Source: Taibaiella soli
GTDB lineage: Bacteria > Bacteroidota > Bacteroidia > Chitinophagales > Chitinophagaceae
Assembly (NCBI RefSeq): GCF_003236175.1
Contig: NZ_QKTW01000022.1
Span: 183,309-247,308, forward strand
Direction of reading: 5' to 3'
Length of the DNA stretch: 64,000 nucleotides
Below, piece by piece: positions 25,567 to 34,720 of the stretch (within the stretch, counting starts at the first letter, position 1; the number at the start of each line of letters is the position of its first letter). Below the pieces are notes generated by a model. That model was not told where the DNA came from. It did not search any database and saw only the letters and a program-made list of their open reading frames with translations. The position numbers and the translations under genes were made by a program.

Positions 25567-25626
25567 CAAGAAAATCAAAAGCATTAATCTTCTAAAGAGG
25601 TACTGCATCTTCAGATACTGCAAACG

Positions 25627-25660
25627 AAGAAAGCTCAGCAAATCCTTGCTGAGCTTTCTT
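25627..25660. terminator. Bidirectional terminator between convergent genes
   Basis: AAGAAAGCTCAGCAA and its exact reverse complement form a 15-bp perfect stem with a 4-nt loop, placed between the outer-membrane protein gene and the TPR lipoprotein gene (stop at 25662). Confidence 0.92.
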
Positions 25661-25661
25661 G

Positions 25662-26351
25662 TTATTGTACCGGTTTAACTAAGAGTACCGTTTCGCTTGT
25701 GTCTATGTATTTTAACTCCTTCATCAGCTTAGCTTGCGGTTGGGCAAGTTCAGTGGCTCTGTCGCGACAAAATCTATAATAGATGGTGTCTTTGGTGAAT
25801 AGTTTGGTATAGTAAAATGCTGCAGAGTCTCTATTCCCCACAATTTCAAAGTAGTTGCCCAGGTTCCAGTAATAATCATAATTGATGGCAGCGGCAGCTT
25901 TCAAATCCGATAATGCGTCTGGATATTGCTTTAGTTTAATATACGCACCAGCCCGGCCTGCTAAATCCCGTGGGGATTGCATATTTAATCTTTGGGCGGC
26001 AGTTCCGAATTCGATAACAGACTTCTGAAAGCTATCCATTTTATAATAGATATTTCCCTTTAGGGCGTGCAATTCATCTAGCTGATCCAATTCCAACGTT
26101 TTACTATTTAGTAAGCTATCAATTTGGGAAATGGCTTTTTTCTGATCAACCGTTGCCAACGCTTTTAGGTTTGCTTTCTCCTTCATCCATTTTCGCGCCT
26201 GCTGATTTTGTTCAAGAAGCGTTTTAGAAGTTGAGGATCTGACTTCGGCCATAAATTCCTCGTCATTGGATGAGGTATTGGTACAACTTGCAAGGATAAC
26301 AGGTAAAGCAAGGACGGCCAGTGAAACTCTTATTAGTTGAAATCTTAGCAT
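25662..26351 (-). CDS. TPR-containing lipoprotein, 229 aa
   Basis: Start taken at MLRFQLIR (26351), which places a lipoprotein signal (LALPVILASC) at the N-terminus. The frame extends upstream to 26411, but those 20 residues overlap the RlpA-gene terminator and lack signal character. A helical region holds two or three tetratricopeptide-like repeats (ELHALKGNIYYKMDSFQKSVIEF, DLAGRAGAYIKLKQYPDALS, YYWNLGNYFEIVGNRDSAAFYY, each interrupted here by text breaks). It is probably a periplasmic scaffold of unknown partner. Confidence 0.72.
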   Translation of the reverse strand: MLRFQLIRVSLAVLALPVILASCTNTSSNDEEFMAEVRSSTSKTLLEQNQQARKWMKEKANLKALATVDQKKAISQIDSLLNSKTLELDQLDELHALKGNIYYKMDSFQKSVIEFGTAAQRLNMQSPRDLAGRAGAYIKLKQYPDALSDLKAAAAINYDYYWNLGNYFEIVGNRDSAAFYYTKLFTKDTIYYRFCRDRATELAQPQAKLMKELKYIDTSETVLLVKPVQ

Positions 26352-26370
26352 TTCAGTGAAAGTATCAAAT

Positions 26371-26404
26371 AAAAAAGTCCCCACGATATCGTGAGGACTT
26401 TCTT
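26371..26404 (-). terminator. Intrinsic terminator of the RlpA-like gene
   Basis: AAAGTCC-C-CACGATATCGTG-A-GGACTTT: a long stem with one mismatch. The A6 run at 26371-26376 becomes the U tract on the minus strand. Confidence 0.85.
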
Positions 26405-26419
26405 CTATCATTTTAAAAG

Positions 26420-26851
26420 TTAAAACTCGTTTTTAGGACTGGCGAATACTTCTTTCTGCGCCAGGATTCCCATTTTGCCTTCCTTTTCAGAGACAATCTC
26501 CAATTTTACTTTAGTGGTACCGGCATCTGTAAAATCAAGTTGCTCGGCGGCTACACTCGCCAGGTCAATCAGACGCTGGTTGTTGGCAGCCATTCTATCG
26601 TTGATGCGGACATAAACGATACGGCCATTTGCAGCATTTGTTACTTTAACATAAGTACCAAGTTGCAGTTTGTTGCAGGCCGCAGTGTATTTGTCGTTAT
26701 CGAAGACCTCACCAGTAGCAGTGCGGCGACCTTCGAATTTGTCGTGATAGAAACTGGCAACACCTTTTTTGTTATTAGTGTTTGCCGGCTTTTGACCGTA
26801 CAAATGAAGACCAACTAAAAATAAAACTGTAGTTATTAACAAACGCCTCAT
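26420..26851 (-). CDS. RlpA-like septal-ring lytic transglycosylase family protein
   Basis: A 143-aa exported protein with signal MRRLLITTVLFLVGLHLYG. The double-psi beta-barrel core is recognisable: GVASFYHDKFEGRRTATGE, YTAACNKLQLGTYVKVTN and RINDRMAANNQRLIDLA, with the conserved Asp in NDR and the ASFY...GRRTATGE pocket. RlpA proteins cleave glycan strands lacking peptides or bind the cell wall. This one lacks the C-terminal SPOR domain seen in proteobacterial RlpA, so septal targeting by SPOR is not expected. Confidence 0.9.
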   Translation of the reverse strand: MRRLLITTVLFLVGLHLYGQKPANTNNKKGVASFYHDKFEGRRTATGEVFDNDKYTAACNKLQLGTYVKVTNAANGRIVYVRINDRMAANNQRLIDLASVAAEQLDFTDAGTTKVKLEIVSEKEGKMGILAQKEVFASPKNEF

Positions 26852-26868
26852 ACTCTATTGTGTTTTCG

Positions 26869-26876
26869 CAAATATA
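26869..26876 (-). promoter_or_regulatory. -7 promoter element (TATATTTG) for the RlpA-like gene
   Basis: The reverse complement reads TATATTTG, 17 bp before the ATG. Confidence 0.5.
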
Positions 26877-26918
26877 TGGATAATACTACGGAAAACCTTA
26901 TTTGTATGAGATTAATTA

Positions 26919-28637
26919 TTAATATCGCTTGTTAAATTTCTGTGAACCCGGACGGTCGCTTTTGCCTTTGAAGCCACCATAAGGTTTTGAACCTGATGGT
27001 CTTCCACCACCGCCACCGCCATTGCGGTCACGTTGTTCTGCCTCTTCGATACGTACTTTTCTGCCCTTAAATTTCTTCGTCGGGAGCACTTGCTGGATGA
27101 ATTCAGCGGCGCTTGAAGGCACATTAAAGAAGCTACTCAGGTCGCGAACGGTCACGCGATCAATCACGTTAGACTCCATATCGGTAGATTCTGTGATGAA
27201 ATGAACCAGTTTTTCCGGTGTCAGACCATCTTTCACACCCAGGTTGATAAACAAACGTACTGAAGAGCGACCGCTGGCAGCAGCGCTACTACGTGAACCT
27301 TGTTTTTCATAACCAGCGTTCAGATCTTCCGCATCATTGTAAGCATCGATTGTTTCTTTCAGCTGCAACCAGATGAGACGACGAATCAGCTCATCTTTGT
27401 CCATGCTGTCGAAACGCTCATGGATACTTTGTTGGTATACGTGTGCGAAATCGCTTTTCGGTTCTGCATTTTCAATTTGTTCCAGGTAGTAGAACAGGCG
27501 CTTGCGTACCACTTCTGCACCATCAGGAATATCGCTGCGGTGGAAACGTGATTTTACGATACGCTCGATCTGACGGATGCTGGAAATTTCTTTAGGAGAA
27601 ACGATCGACATACAGATACCAGATTTACCGGCGCGGGCTGTACGGCCACTGCGGTGTGTGTACACTTCCGGATCATCAGGCAGTTCGTAGTTGATAACGT
27701 GTGTGATGTCGTTTACGTCAATACCACGTGCGGCAACGTCTGTTGCAACAATCGCCTGCAGGCTTCTGTTTTTGAAACGTTCCAGTACCTTGCTACGCAT
27801 TTTCTGATCCATGTCACCGTGCAGCGGACTTACATGATAACCCTGGCGCATCAGCTTTTCAGCGATGTCCTGACAATCTTGTTTGGTACGCGTAAAGATG
27901 ATACCGTAGATACCAGGTGCAAAGTCGAGGAGACGACGCAGTGTTTCAAAACGGTTGTGGTGATTAGTCACATAATACTGGTGGTCAATATTCTCGTTGG
28001 TTGCGTTAGCAGCCGCAACGGAAAACTCTTCCCATTTGTTCATGAAACGCTTAGCGATGCCGCGCACTTCATTGCTCATCGTAGCAGAGAACAACCATGT
28101 GTATTTACGTGCCGGTGTGTTTTTCAGGATAAAATCGATATCCTCACGGAAGCCCATGTTCAGCATTTCATCAGCTTCGTCAAGTACTACGTACTCAACT
28201 TCTTCTAACGACAGTGCCTTACGTTCCAGCAAGTCAATTAAGCGGCCCGGGGTAGCAACAACTACCTGAGCGCCATGTTTCAGTTCGCGGATTTGTCCGC
28301 CAATCGGCACACCACCATACACGGCAACTGTTTTCAGTCCACGCATGTGTTGGCCATATTTTTTAAACTCCTCCTGGATCTGCATACACAATTCACGTGT
28401 AGGACTAAGAACCAGGGCTTGCACATGTTTCTGTGCAACGTCAGTATGATGCAGTAATGGAAGACCAAAGGCGGCAGTTTTACCGGTACCGGTTTGCGCC
28501 AGGCCAATGATGTCAGACGGATTAGATAAGAGTTGTGGTATTACTTTCTGTTGAATAGGGGTTGGTGTCTCGAAACCCATGTCCGTTACGGCACGCATCA
28601 ATTCTTCTCGCATGGAGAAGGAAGAAAAAGAAATCAT
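26919..28637 (-). CDS. DEAD-box RNA helicase (CshA/DeaD type) with DbpA-like RNA-binding domain
   Basis: ATP-dependent RNA helicase for ribosome assembly, RNA decay or cold adaptation. All core motifs are present: Q motif (FETPTPIQ), AQTGTGKT, PTRELCMQ, TPGRLIDL, VLDEADEML, SAT and HRSGRTARAGK. After the two RecA domains and a helical linker comes a DbpA-type RRM fold (VRLFINLGVKDGLTPEKLVHF ... KFKGRKVRIEEAE, shown in parts). The tail is rich in Gly, Arg and Ser (GGGGGGRPSG) ending KFNKRY. Length 572 aa is usual for this Bacteroidota helicase. Confidence 0.95.
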   Translation of the reverse strand: MISFSSFSMREELMRAVTDMGFETPTPIQQKVIPQLLSNPSDIIGLAQTGTGKTAAFGLPLLHHTDVAQKHVQALVLSPTRELCMQIQEEFKKYGQHMRGLKTVAVYGGVPIGGQIRELKHGAQVVVATPGRLIDLLERKALSLEEVEYVVLDEADEMLNMGFREDIDFILKNTPARKYTWLFSATMSNEVRGIAKRFMNKWEEFSVAAANATNENIDHQYYVTNHHNRFETLRRLLDFAPGIYGIIFTRTKQDCQDIAEKLMRQGYHVSPLHGDMDQKMRSKVLERFKNRSLQAIVATDVAARGIDVNDITHVINYELPDDPEVYTHRSGRTARAGKSGICMSIVSPKEISSIRQIERIVKSRFHRSDIPDGAEVVRKRLFYYLEQIENAEPKSDFAHVYQQSIHERFDSMDKDELIRRLIWLQLKETIDAYNDAEDLNAGYEKQGSRSSAAASGRSSVRLFINLGVKDGLTPEKLVHFITESTDMESNVIDRVTVRDLSSFFNVPSSAAEFIQQVLPTKKFKGRKVRIEEAEQRDRNGGGGGGRPSGSKPYGGFKGKSDRPGSQKFNKRY

Positions 28638-28668
28638 TCTAAGAACTTAAAAGTTTGAATTGAGGGCG

Positions 28669-28676
28669 CAAAGATA
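28669..28676 (-). promoter_or_regulatory. -7 promoter element (TATCTTTG) for the helicase gene
   Basis: The reverse complement reads TATCTTTG, 31 bp before the ATG at 28637. The remainder of the 345-bp gap up to 28908 shows no gene. Confidence 0.55.
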
Positions 28677-28908
28677 GCGTATTTTAAGGTAGAAAGTTTT
28701 CTATGTATGTTTTTTTTCTTAAAGATTTAGTTATTTAATGCCAAATGGCTGATGTTTTGATCGTTGATATCTGATTTGTGAGTAGTGAGTTGTCTGTTAT
28801 GAATGCTGATGAAAATGAGTTTTAGGATATCAATTGTGCGTAATGAGTTGAGATTGTGTGTGCTCTGGTTTTTGCCGCTTCTGTTGCCTCGCCGAAAAAG
28901 AAATGCAT

Positions 28909-28945
28909 AAAAAAAGCGTCTCGCATCATACGAAACGCTTTTTTT
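28909..28945 (-). terminator. Intrinsic terminator of the AsmA-like gene
   Basis: A7GCGTCTCG and CGAAACGCT7 pair over 14 bp with one mismatch and a 7-nt loop, with A and T runs on both sides. It lies 38 bp beyond the AsmA stop. Confidence 0.88.
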
Positions 28946-28982
28946 GCAGATAAATAATTAACCGTCAAGTGTTAGTTAGATT

Positions 28983-31900
28983 TTATTCCTCAGGATCAGG
29001 TCCTATATGTGTGGCTTCCAGTGAATCTGTATCGTTTCCTTTGCCCATATGCACTTTCGGATTTTCGCCGGTACCAGTGATCGTCATTGGAATACCAATG
29101 ATGCCAAACGGAGGAAGCCCTAAACGGAATTTCAGATTTAGTTTGCCATCCAGACTTACTTGACCTTCTATTCGCGGACGGAAACCAAATATTTTCATTT
29201 TGGTCCGTTCGATAGTCATGATGTTGTCAGCAATATGTGATTTAATCTTCACTTCAGAAAGGTCTGGGTTATTAACGCTGTCACGGCCAGTAGCTTTACT
29301 TACGGCACCGAATAATTTCAACCCGTTTACTTTCACTTTTTTCAGAGACAGTACGCCGCCACCTTTTAATGAAGGATAAACCGGCATCATATTCGCATCC
29401 AGTTTTCCTTCCAGTTCATAATTGAGTGAAATGATACCTTCTGCTTTTCCGGCTGCCGGAGCCATTTCCTTAAATACTTTGATTTCATTGTAAGCGCGTT
29501 TTACGTCAAAGTCTTTCGCGTCTATTTTGTATTTGAAGAATGCTTTTTTCGGTGTAATGCTTCCATAAGTAGCATCCATTAAAAACGGCGCGCCTACTAA
29601 TGTAAAGCCGGTTTCGGTCAGGAAGATTTTACTGCTGTCAATACGCATATGACCCTTCACATCTGAAATCGTCATGCCATTGTACAGTACTTTTTTGACA
29701 GCAGCATTAAATACCAGTGAAAGATTGGATGGGACAACTACAACGCCAGTATTGTCATTTGCTGCTGTGGATGCAGCTTTTGGACTGGCAGTAGTTTGTT
29801 CGCTGGCGAAAGCCGTAAATTCATCAACCACCACCATATCACTGTTGAGGTCAAATTGCCCGTGTAACGATGCTTTATCATTCATTACATAGTTGATCAC
29901 ATTGCTCAGGTAGCCATTGAGTGTAAAATGAGAATTACCATAAACCGCGTCAAATTTGTCGAACCACATTTTGTCCTGATCAAAACGGAAGACGCCTGTT
30001 TTAATTACAAATGGTTTCGGGAATTCTTCCAGCGTAACAGTAATATCCTTCAGCGTTAGTGTACCTGAATTATGCAAGCGGTCGTAATGGCCTTTTGTGG
30101 CATCGCTTTGCAGCCCTTGTAACGCCAGGCTCGCTTTGATGAAACCTTTTACATCGAGTCCTTTCTGAGAAAATACCTTGTAGATTTTGCCCACATCTAA
30201 TGTGCCGCTTGATTTTACCCAGTAGCGGAGATCGTCAAAGTTTTTAAGATCTGCCTGAATGGTGAAAGGTAATCCTTCAAACAAGAATGAAATCGGTGTC
30301 ACTTTTACGGCCATTGATTTCATGCTGCCTGTTGTATTGGTAATCGTAGCGCCTACTTGTATCTGTTCAATCGGGTTTGGATAATATTTTGTTTTTACGC
30401 GGCCATCTTTCAGATCAAGTTGTACTGTCGTAATCGGGAATTCATGTTTTGCCGGAACATAACGGCCTTTCACATTGCCGTCTATATGCAGATGACCAGC
30501 CAGCTCCATGCTGTCCAGCGGATAGAATTTCTGAATATCGGCGAGGTTTACGATTGACTGAATATTGCCTTCCATCGAGTAGTCTGCCATGTTTTTGATA
30601 TGGAAAAAACCTTTGATGAAATTATCCATTGCAGTGGCATTCAGATTGTCGAGATTAAGGACGGTATGCTGATACACGCTATCAGGGCAAGATGCGTCGA
30701 GATTAAAATTGATATTGCTGATACCTTGCGGTAAAGAGGCATATTTGAAATAGCCATTCTGCATTGTCGATTTCAAAGTAAACGACGGAATACAAGTAAC
30801 AACGGTGTCTGCCTGCTGACGGAATCCTTTCATGCTGTACTTCACGCCGGTTCTGTATTTGCCTTCGGCCATGAGATTTACGGTATACATACCTTTCAGA
30901 TCATAAGCCTGCAATCCGATGGCGCGGTCCCATTTTTCAAGATCCAGTTTAGCGTCAAGTTTCGCATGCAGGTGAGAGACATTCAATCCTTGTACGCGAG
31001 CGACAGAATTGAAATATCCCTGTCCCAGGGTAAAGTAAAGGCTGTCGACATTTACATAAAGGCTGTCCGGATTAAAATTGGGGAACGCTGTGCGGAAATT
31101 CAGGTACAAATGCTGAATGGGTTCCGGGGCTTTATCGTAAGCGATAGAACCATCACGGATTTTCATGTCGAAACTAAGGCTCGGCATGGTGTTCGTGTTT
31201 GCGTCGTAAATCCCGGTAAGGGCAACGTTCATTTCCGTTTTGCCGTGTGCATCCACTTTTGCGCTCCAGTCGGCATATTCCGGCGGCAAAGCCGACAATA
31301 CATCGTGTAGATCGGTGGCATTGGAGATTAATCGGAAATCCATGCTGTAACCCTCTTTCAGGAAGTCTACACGACCTTTAAAATTCACCGGCAGCGTATT
31401 TAGTTTGAGGTCATTTTTCTCGAAGATGAAAGAAAGCGAGTTGGTATTGATCTTGGTTACCAGATCCGCATTCAGCTTTTTGGAATGAATATATTCCTGC
31501 CCGCCTTCGGCAAATGAGAAACTGGCAACATCGATGTGCGAAATCAAATCGAAGATAGATTGGCTAAGATCGCCTTTCCCCAAATAGTTTAGGTCCTGCG
31601 CTGTGATGAGCATCGGAATAGACCGGTCGTCATATAATAAGTTGATATGGTCGAGCTGTATCTTTTCAATTTTCAGCGAAGCACTGCTGGTATCAGTACT
31701 TGGTGTTTTTGATGAAGGTGCCGGATTATAAACATTATAATTGGCATGACCGGCAGAATCAATCTCTACGTGAGCTGCACCGCGTGAGATGTAAATTTCG
31801 TTGATCTTAATTCTGTTGGAAAAAAGTGTACCGAGATCAATGCCGAACGCCACTTCCTGTGCAGACAGCAATGTGTCTTGCTGAAACGGCGCAGAGCCTT

Positions 31901-32126
31901 TCAGCGAAAAATCATGCAGTGTAAGTGTAAGGGCGGGGAAGTGGTTGAAAAACGAAAGACGGGCTTTAGAAAAATTGAGCTCACCGGTAATCGCACCATT
32001 GGCCCAGGTTTTAATTTTTTTGGCCACGAAACCGGGGAACATCATCGGCAGCAGGAATAGCAATGCTATAATACTGCCCAGCGTAATGCCGGATATCTTG
32101 AGTACTTTGAGAATAAGTTTCTTCAT
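28983..32126 (-). CDS. AsmA-family protein (1047 aa)
   Basis: A very large, single-pass inner-membrane protein with most of its mass in the periplasm. One N-terminal helix (about residues 9-30, GITLGSIIALLFLLPMMFPG) is followed by an AsmA N-terminal domain (TGELNFSKARLSFFNHFPALT, in parts) and long repeated beta-taco segments. The C-terminal AsmA block (GGVLSLKKVKVNGLKLFG ... GQVSLDGKLNLKFRLGLPP, in parts) closes the protein. AsmA-like proteins are thought to bridge membranes for phospholipid transport or influence outer-membrane assembly. A Ser/Thr/Ala-rich insertion near residues 770-790 is low-complexity. It is monocistronic. Confidence 0.9.
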   Translation of the reverse strand: MKKLILKVLKISGITLGSIIALLFLLPMMFPGFVAKKIKTWANGAITGELNFSKARLSFFNHFPALTLTLHDFSLKGSAPFQQDTLLSAQEVAFGIDLGTLFSNRIKINEIYISRGAAHVEIDSAGHANYNVYNPAPSSKTPSTDTSSASLKIEKIQLDHINLLYDDRSIPMLITAQDLNYLGKGDLSQSIFDLISHIDVASFSFAEGGQEYIHSKKLNADLVTKINTNSLSFIFEKNDLKLNTLPVNFKGRVDFLKEGYSMDFRLISNATDLHDVLSALPPEYADWSAKVDAHGKTEMNVALTGIYDANTNTMPSLSFDMKIRDGSIAYDKAPEPIQHLYLNFRTAFPNFNPDSLYVNVDSLYFTLGQGYFNSVARVQGLNVSHLHAKLDAKLDLEKWDRAIGLQAYDLKGMYTVNLMAEGKYRTGVKYSMKGFRQQADTVVTCIPSFTLKSTMQNGYFKYASLPQGISNINFNLDASCPDSVYQHTVLNLDNLNATAMDNFIKGFFHIKNMADYSMEGNIQSIVNLADIQKFYPLDSMELAGHLHIDGNVKGRYVPAKHEFPITTVQLDLKDGRVKTKYYPNPIEQIQVGATITNTTGSMKSMAVKVTPISFLFEGLPFTIQADLKNFDDLRYWVKSSGTLDVGKIYKVFSQKGLDVKGFIKASLALQGLQSDATKGHYDRLHNSGTLTLKDITVTLEEFPKPFVIKTGVFRFDQDKMWFDKFDAVYGNSHFTLNGYLSNVINYVMNDKASLHGQFDLNSDMVVVDEFTAFASEQTTASPKAASTAANDNTGVVVVPSNLSLVFNAAVKKVLYNGMTISDVKGHMRIDSSKIFLTETGFTLVGAPFLMDATYGSITPKKAFFKYKIDAKDFDVKRAYNEIKVFKEMAPAAGKAEGIISLNYELEGKLDANMMPVYPSLKGGGVLSLKKVKVNGLKLFGAVSKATGRDSVNNPDLSEVKIKSHIADNIMTIERTKMKIFGFRPRIEGQVSLDGKLNLKFRLGLPPFGIIGIPMTITGTGENPKVHMGKGNDTDSLEATHIGPDPEE

Positions 32127-32436
32127 AAAATGGTTTAGCGGGCATTCTCTTCACTGACTCTACACCTAATTTAAAATAATGTTTTTACATACTATTTTTT
32201 TTCGGCAAGATTTTTTTGAGAAAGCCGCGCAAAAGTACGTTTAAAGCGCAAAGCACAAAGCGGTGGCACGTTAATAGGTTAATAAGTTAATAGGTCGATG
32301 CGTTCCAGTCCGGAAATCATTCTTCGACACCCATCCGAATAGCAGTAGAAACAAGATTTGGGCTTTCGTCGCTGATGTTTGACATTTCACATTTCAGGCC
32401 AAACGTTGTCGGGCTCACCGCAAGTTACCAGCGATT
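32127..32436. other. 310-bp intergenic region with TTAATAGG words
   Basis: Holds a short GTTAATAGG word tract near 32270-32303 and a GACATTTCACATTTC stretch near 32380. The upstream region of the AsmA-like gene lies at its left end. No gene or clear terminator is seen. Confidence 0.5.
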
Positions 32437-32832
32437 TTAGGCTTTATTAAGCACCGTCGTGATCCACCAGGTATTTCCTGAAGGGTCGATTACGCCACAG
32501 CTTCTTCCGTATTCCTGATCGGCAGGTTGACTGATGGACTTTGCGCCTGCGTCCAATGCTTTTTTATAAGTCTCGTCTACGTTCGTGACGTAAATAAAAA
32601 GACCGGCGGGCTGTGGCGGATAGTCTTGTGTGGCTTCGGCAAACATTATGGTGCTGTCTCCGATGATGATCTCTGCGTGCTGAATGATCGTTTCCGTACG
32701 CATGTGTTTTATCAAAAGTCTCGCTCCCAAAATCGCTTCTGTAAAAGCCAGAAAACCGGCTGCATCGTGCAGAATTAAATAAGGCATCACAACCTGGTTG
32801 TTCGGCGGAATATTGAGTTTGTCTATAGCCAT
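32437..32832 (-). CDS. VOC-superfamily (PhnB/glyoxalase-like) protein
   Basis: A 131-aa single vicinal-oxygen-chelate module pair. VMPYLILHDAAGFLAFTEAI opens the first beta-alpha-beta unit, and FIYVTNVDETYKKALDAGAK with GRSCGVIDPSGNTWWITT forms the second. The pattern matches PhnB-type proteins often labelled glyoxalase/bleomycin-resistance. The metal ligands are not all obvious and the reaction cannot be assigned. Confidence 0.85.
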   Translation of the reverse strand: MAIDKLNIPPNNQVVMPYLILHDAAGFLAFTEAILGARLLIKHMRTETIIQHAEIIIGDSTIMFAEATQDYPPQPAGLFIYVTNVDETYKKALDAGAKSISQPADQEYGRSCGVIDPSGNTWWITTVLNKA

Positions 32833-32985
32833 GGGAAAACAGTTTTTTGTGTTAGTGCACGCAATATGAGCCTATTATTTATACATTCAAAGAAGTGTTA
32901 TATTTTTTGTATTGTAATACTGATTCTGACTAAATAATGTGTTAAATTAATATTTTATATAGGCGAATGGATTGCAGTCCTGGTT

Positions 32986-32993
32986 TACCTTTG
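32986..32993 (+). promoter_or_regulatory. -7 promoter element (TACCTTTG) for the seven-repeat T9SS protein
   Basis: Matches TAnnTTTG exactly. It lies 20 bp before the ATG at 33014, which supports that start over the longer frame from 32972. Confidence 0.6.
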
Positions 32994-33013
32994 GGCTAAG
33001 AAATGCACCTGTT

Positions 33014-34600
33014 ATGAAACAAATAATTCTCCTCTTTCTAGTAGCAGGCATTTGGGGCACGAAGGCCAATGCACAAGCACCCATTATACAGTGGCAAAAA
33101 GCCATGGGCGGAAGTGCTTTAGACCAGTCTACTTCGATATGCCGGACTAATGATGGCGGCTATGTGACCGCCGGTTATACAAGGTCGAATGACGGCGATA
33201 TTCAAGGGAACAATCATGGTGGGTTTGACTATTGGGTCGTTAAAACGGACTCCACCGGAAAAATGTTATGGACTAATCTGTATGGCGGCAGTCTGGATGA
33301 TTACGCAACGTCTGTGATCGCTACCACTGACGGCGGCTATATGGTTGCCGGTTATTCTAATTCTAATGATGGGGACATTACAAATAATCACAACGGCTCT
33401 ATTGACTATTGGCTGGTAAAACTTGATGCGGAAGGACATCTGATGTGGCAACGTTCACTGGGTGGCAGCCTGGATGATTACGCCTCATCTGTAATACAGA
33501 CCAGTGATGGCGGATACGCAGTTTGTGGTTATACAAATTCTAATGATGGCGATGTAAACGGTAATCATGGTTCTAATGATTATTGGGTGGTAAAGCTGGA
33601 CAATGTCGGTAATATTCAATGGCAGAAAGCCATGGGCGGCACTGGGCTTGACAATGCAATGGAAATGCATCAGACCAGCGAAGGTGGCTATATCGTAATT
33701 GGTTATTCTAATTCTTTAGACGGCGATGTGACCGGTAATCACGGAGGCAGTTTTGATTATTGGATGACCAAGATGGATGCCAATGGAAACCTGTTATGGC
33801 AAAAATCACTTGGCGGCAGCGACGATGATCAGGGTGCAGCCGTTCGGCAGACAGATGATGGCGGTTACCTTGTAGCCGGTTATTCTAAATCTTCTGATGG
33901 TGATGTGACCACTGGTCATACGAATCGGGGCTACGACTATTGGATTGTAAAAACAGATGCAAGTGGCAGTATTCAGTGGCAAAACATTTATGGTGGTACG
34001 AGAGACGATTATGCAACATCCATGTGCCAGTCAGGTGGGGCTTATGTAATTGCCGGTTATTCCAATTCTATTGATGGCGATGTTCAGGGTAATCATGGAA
34101 TCTATGATTATTGGATGATCATGATTAATCCGGCAGACGGCTCTATGTATTGGCAAAAAACGCTGGGGGGCAGCGGTGATGATCGTGCCACTTGTGTACA
34201 GACTACCTTGGATGGTGGTTATGTGGTGACCGGTTATACCTCTTCTGATGATTATGATGTCACGAATAGTCATAGTCCGGGTATACCTGATTACTGGGTA
34301 GTAAAACTGGACGCACAGAAAGTGCCACCGCCAATTGTTACAGGAGTAGCTGGTGTCGTTAACGCAAATGATATTGTTCTGTACTCAAATCCATCTTACG
34401 GCATGTTGAATTTTCTATTGCCCGTTTCTGAAGGCAATTACAATTTTGTGCTGATAGATATGAGCGGTAAAAGGATATTGACGGAAAGAATTCTGGATAA
34501 CCGTATTGATGCGAGCATAATTAATAAAGGGTTTTATTTCTACGAGATCCTTTCTGATCAAAATGAAATTCTAACCACCGGAAAAGTGATTTTAAGATAA
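33014..34600 (+). CDS. Surface protein with seven ~52-residue repeats and T9SS-like tail
   Basis: A 528-aa exported protein. Start at MKQIILLFL (33014), signal ending KANAQ. Seven tandem repeats share the pattern GGSxDDxATS ... TxDGGYVVAGYSNSxDGDV ... DYWVVKLDxxGNxxWQK. The number and the Trp/Gly blades suggest a seven-bladed propeller. The DGDV/DYW loops are Asp-rich and could bind calcium. The last ~75 residues (VLYSNPSYGMLNFLLP ... KGFYFYEILS) look like a divergent type A T9SS tail. It is probably adhesive or a lectin-like surface protein; the ligand is not inferable. Confidence 0.85.
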   Translation: MKQIILLFLVAGIWGTKANAQAPIIQWQKAMGGSALDQSTSICRTNDGGYVTAGYTRSNDGDIQGNNHGGFDYWVVKTDSTGKMLWTNLYGGSLDDYATSVIATTDGGYMVAGYSNSNDGDITNNHNGSIDYWLVKLDAEGHLMWQRSLGGSLDDYASSVIQTSDGGYAVCGYTNSNDGDVNGNHGSNDYWVVKLDNVGNIQWQKAMGGTGLDNAMEMHQTSEGGYIVIGYSNSLDGDVTGNHGGSFDYWMTKMDANGNLLWQKSLGGSDDDQGAAVRQTDDGGYLVAGYSKSSDGDVTTGHTNRGYDYWIVKTDASGSIQWQNIYGGTRDDYATSMCQSGGAYVIAGYSNSIDGDVQGNHGIYDYWMIMINPADGSMYWQKTLGGSGDDRATCVQTTLDGGYVVTGYTSSDDYDVTNSHSPGIPDYWVVKLDAQKVPPPIVTGVAGVVNANDIVLYSNPSYGMLNFLLPVSEGNYNFVLIDMSGKRILTERILDNRIDASIINKGFYFYEILSDQNEILTTGKVILR

Positions 34601-34687
34601 TGAAGTATTCCCGGCTAGGGTGGTTAAAAACGCAGACAGCAGCAGTCTTCATGGGATTGTTGCTGTTCTGTTTTTGGGTATAAGCGT

Positions 34688-34718
34688 AAAAGCTGGTAGC
34701 CTCAGGCTTTCAGCTTTT
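34688..34718. terminator. Probable terminator between convergent genes
   Basis: AAAAGCTG...GCC and GGC...CAGCTTTT pair with an internal bulge around a TCA loop, 87 bp after the propeller gene and 3 bp before the monooxygenase stop. It is made of the AGCTTT words used in other spacers. Confidence 0.55.
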
Positions 34719-34720
34719 AA

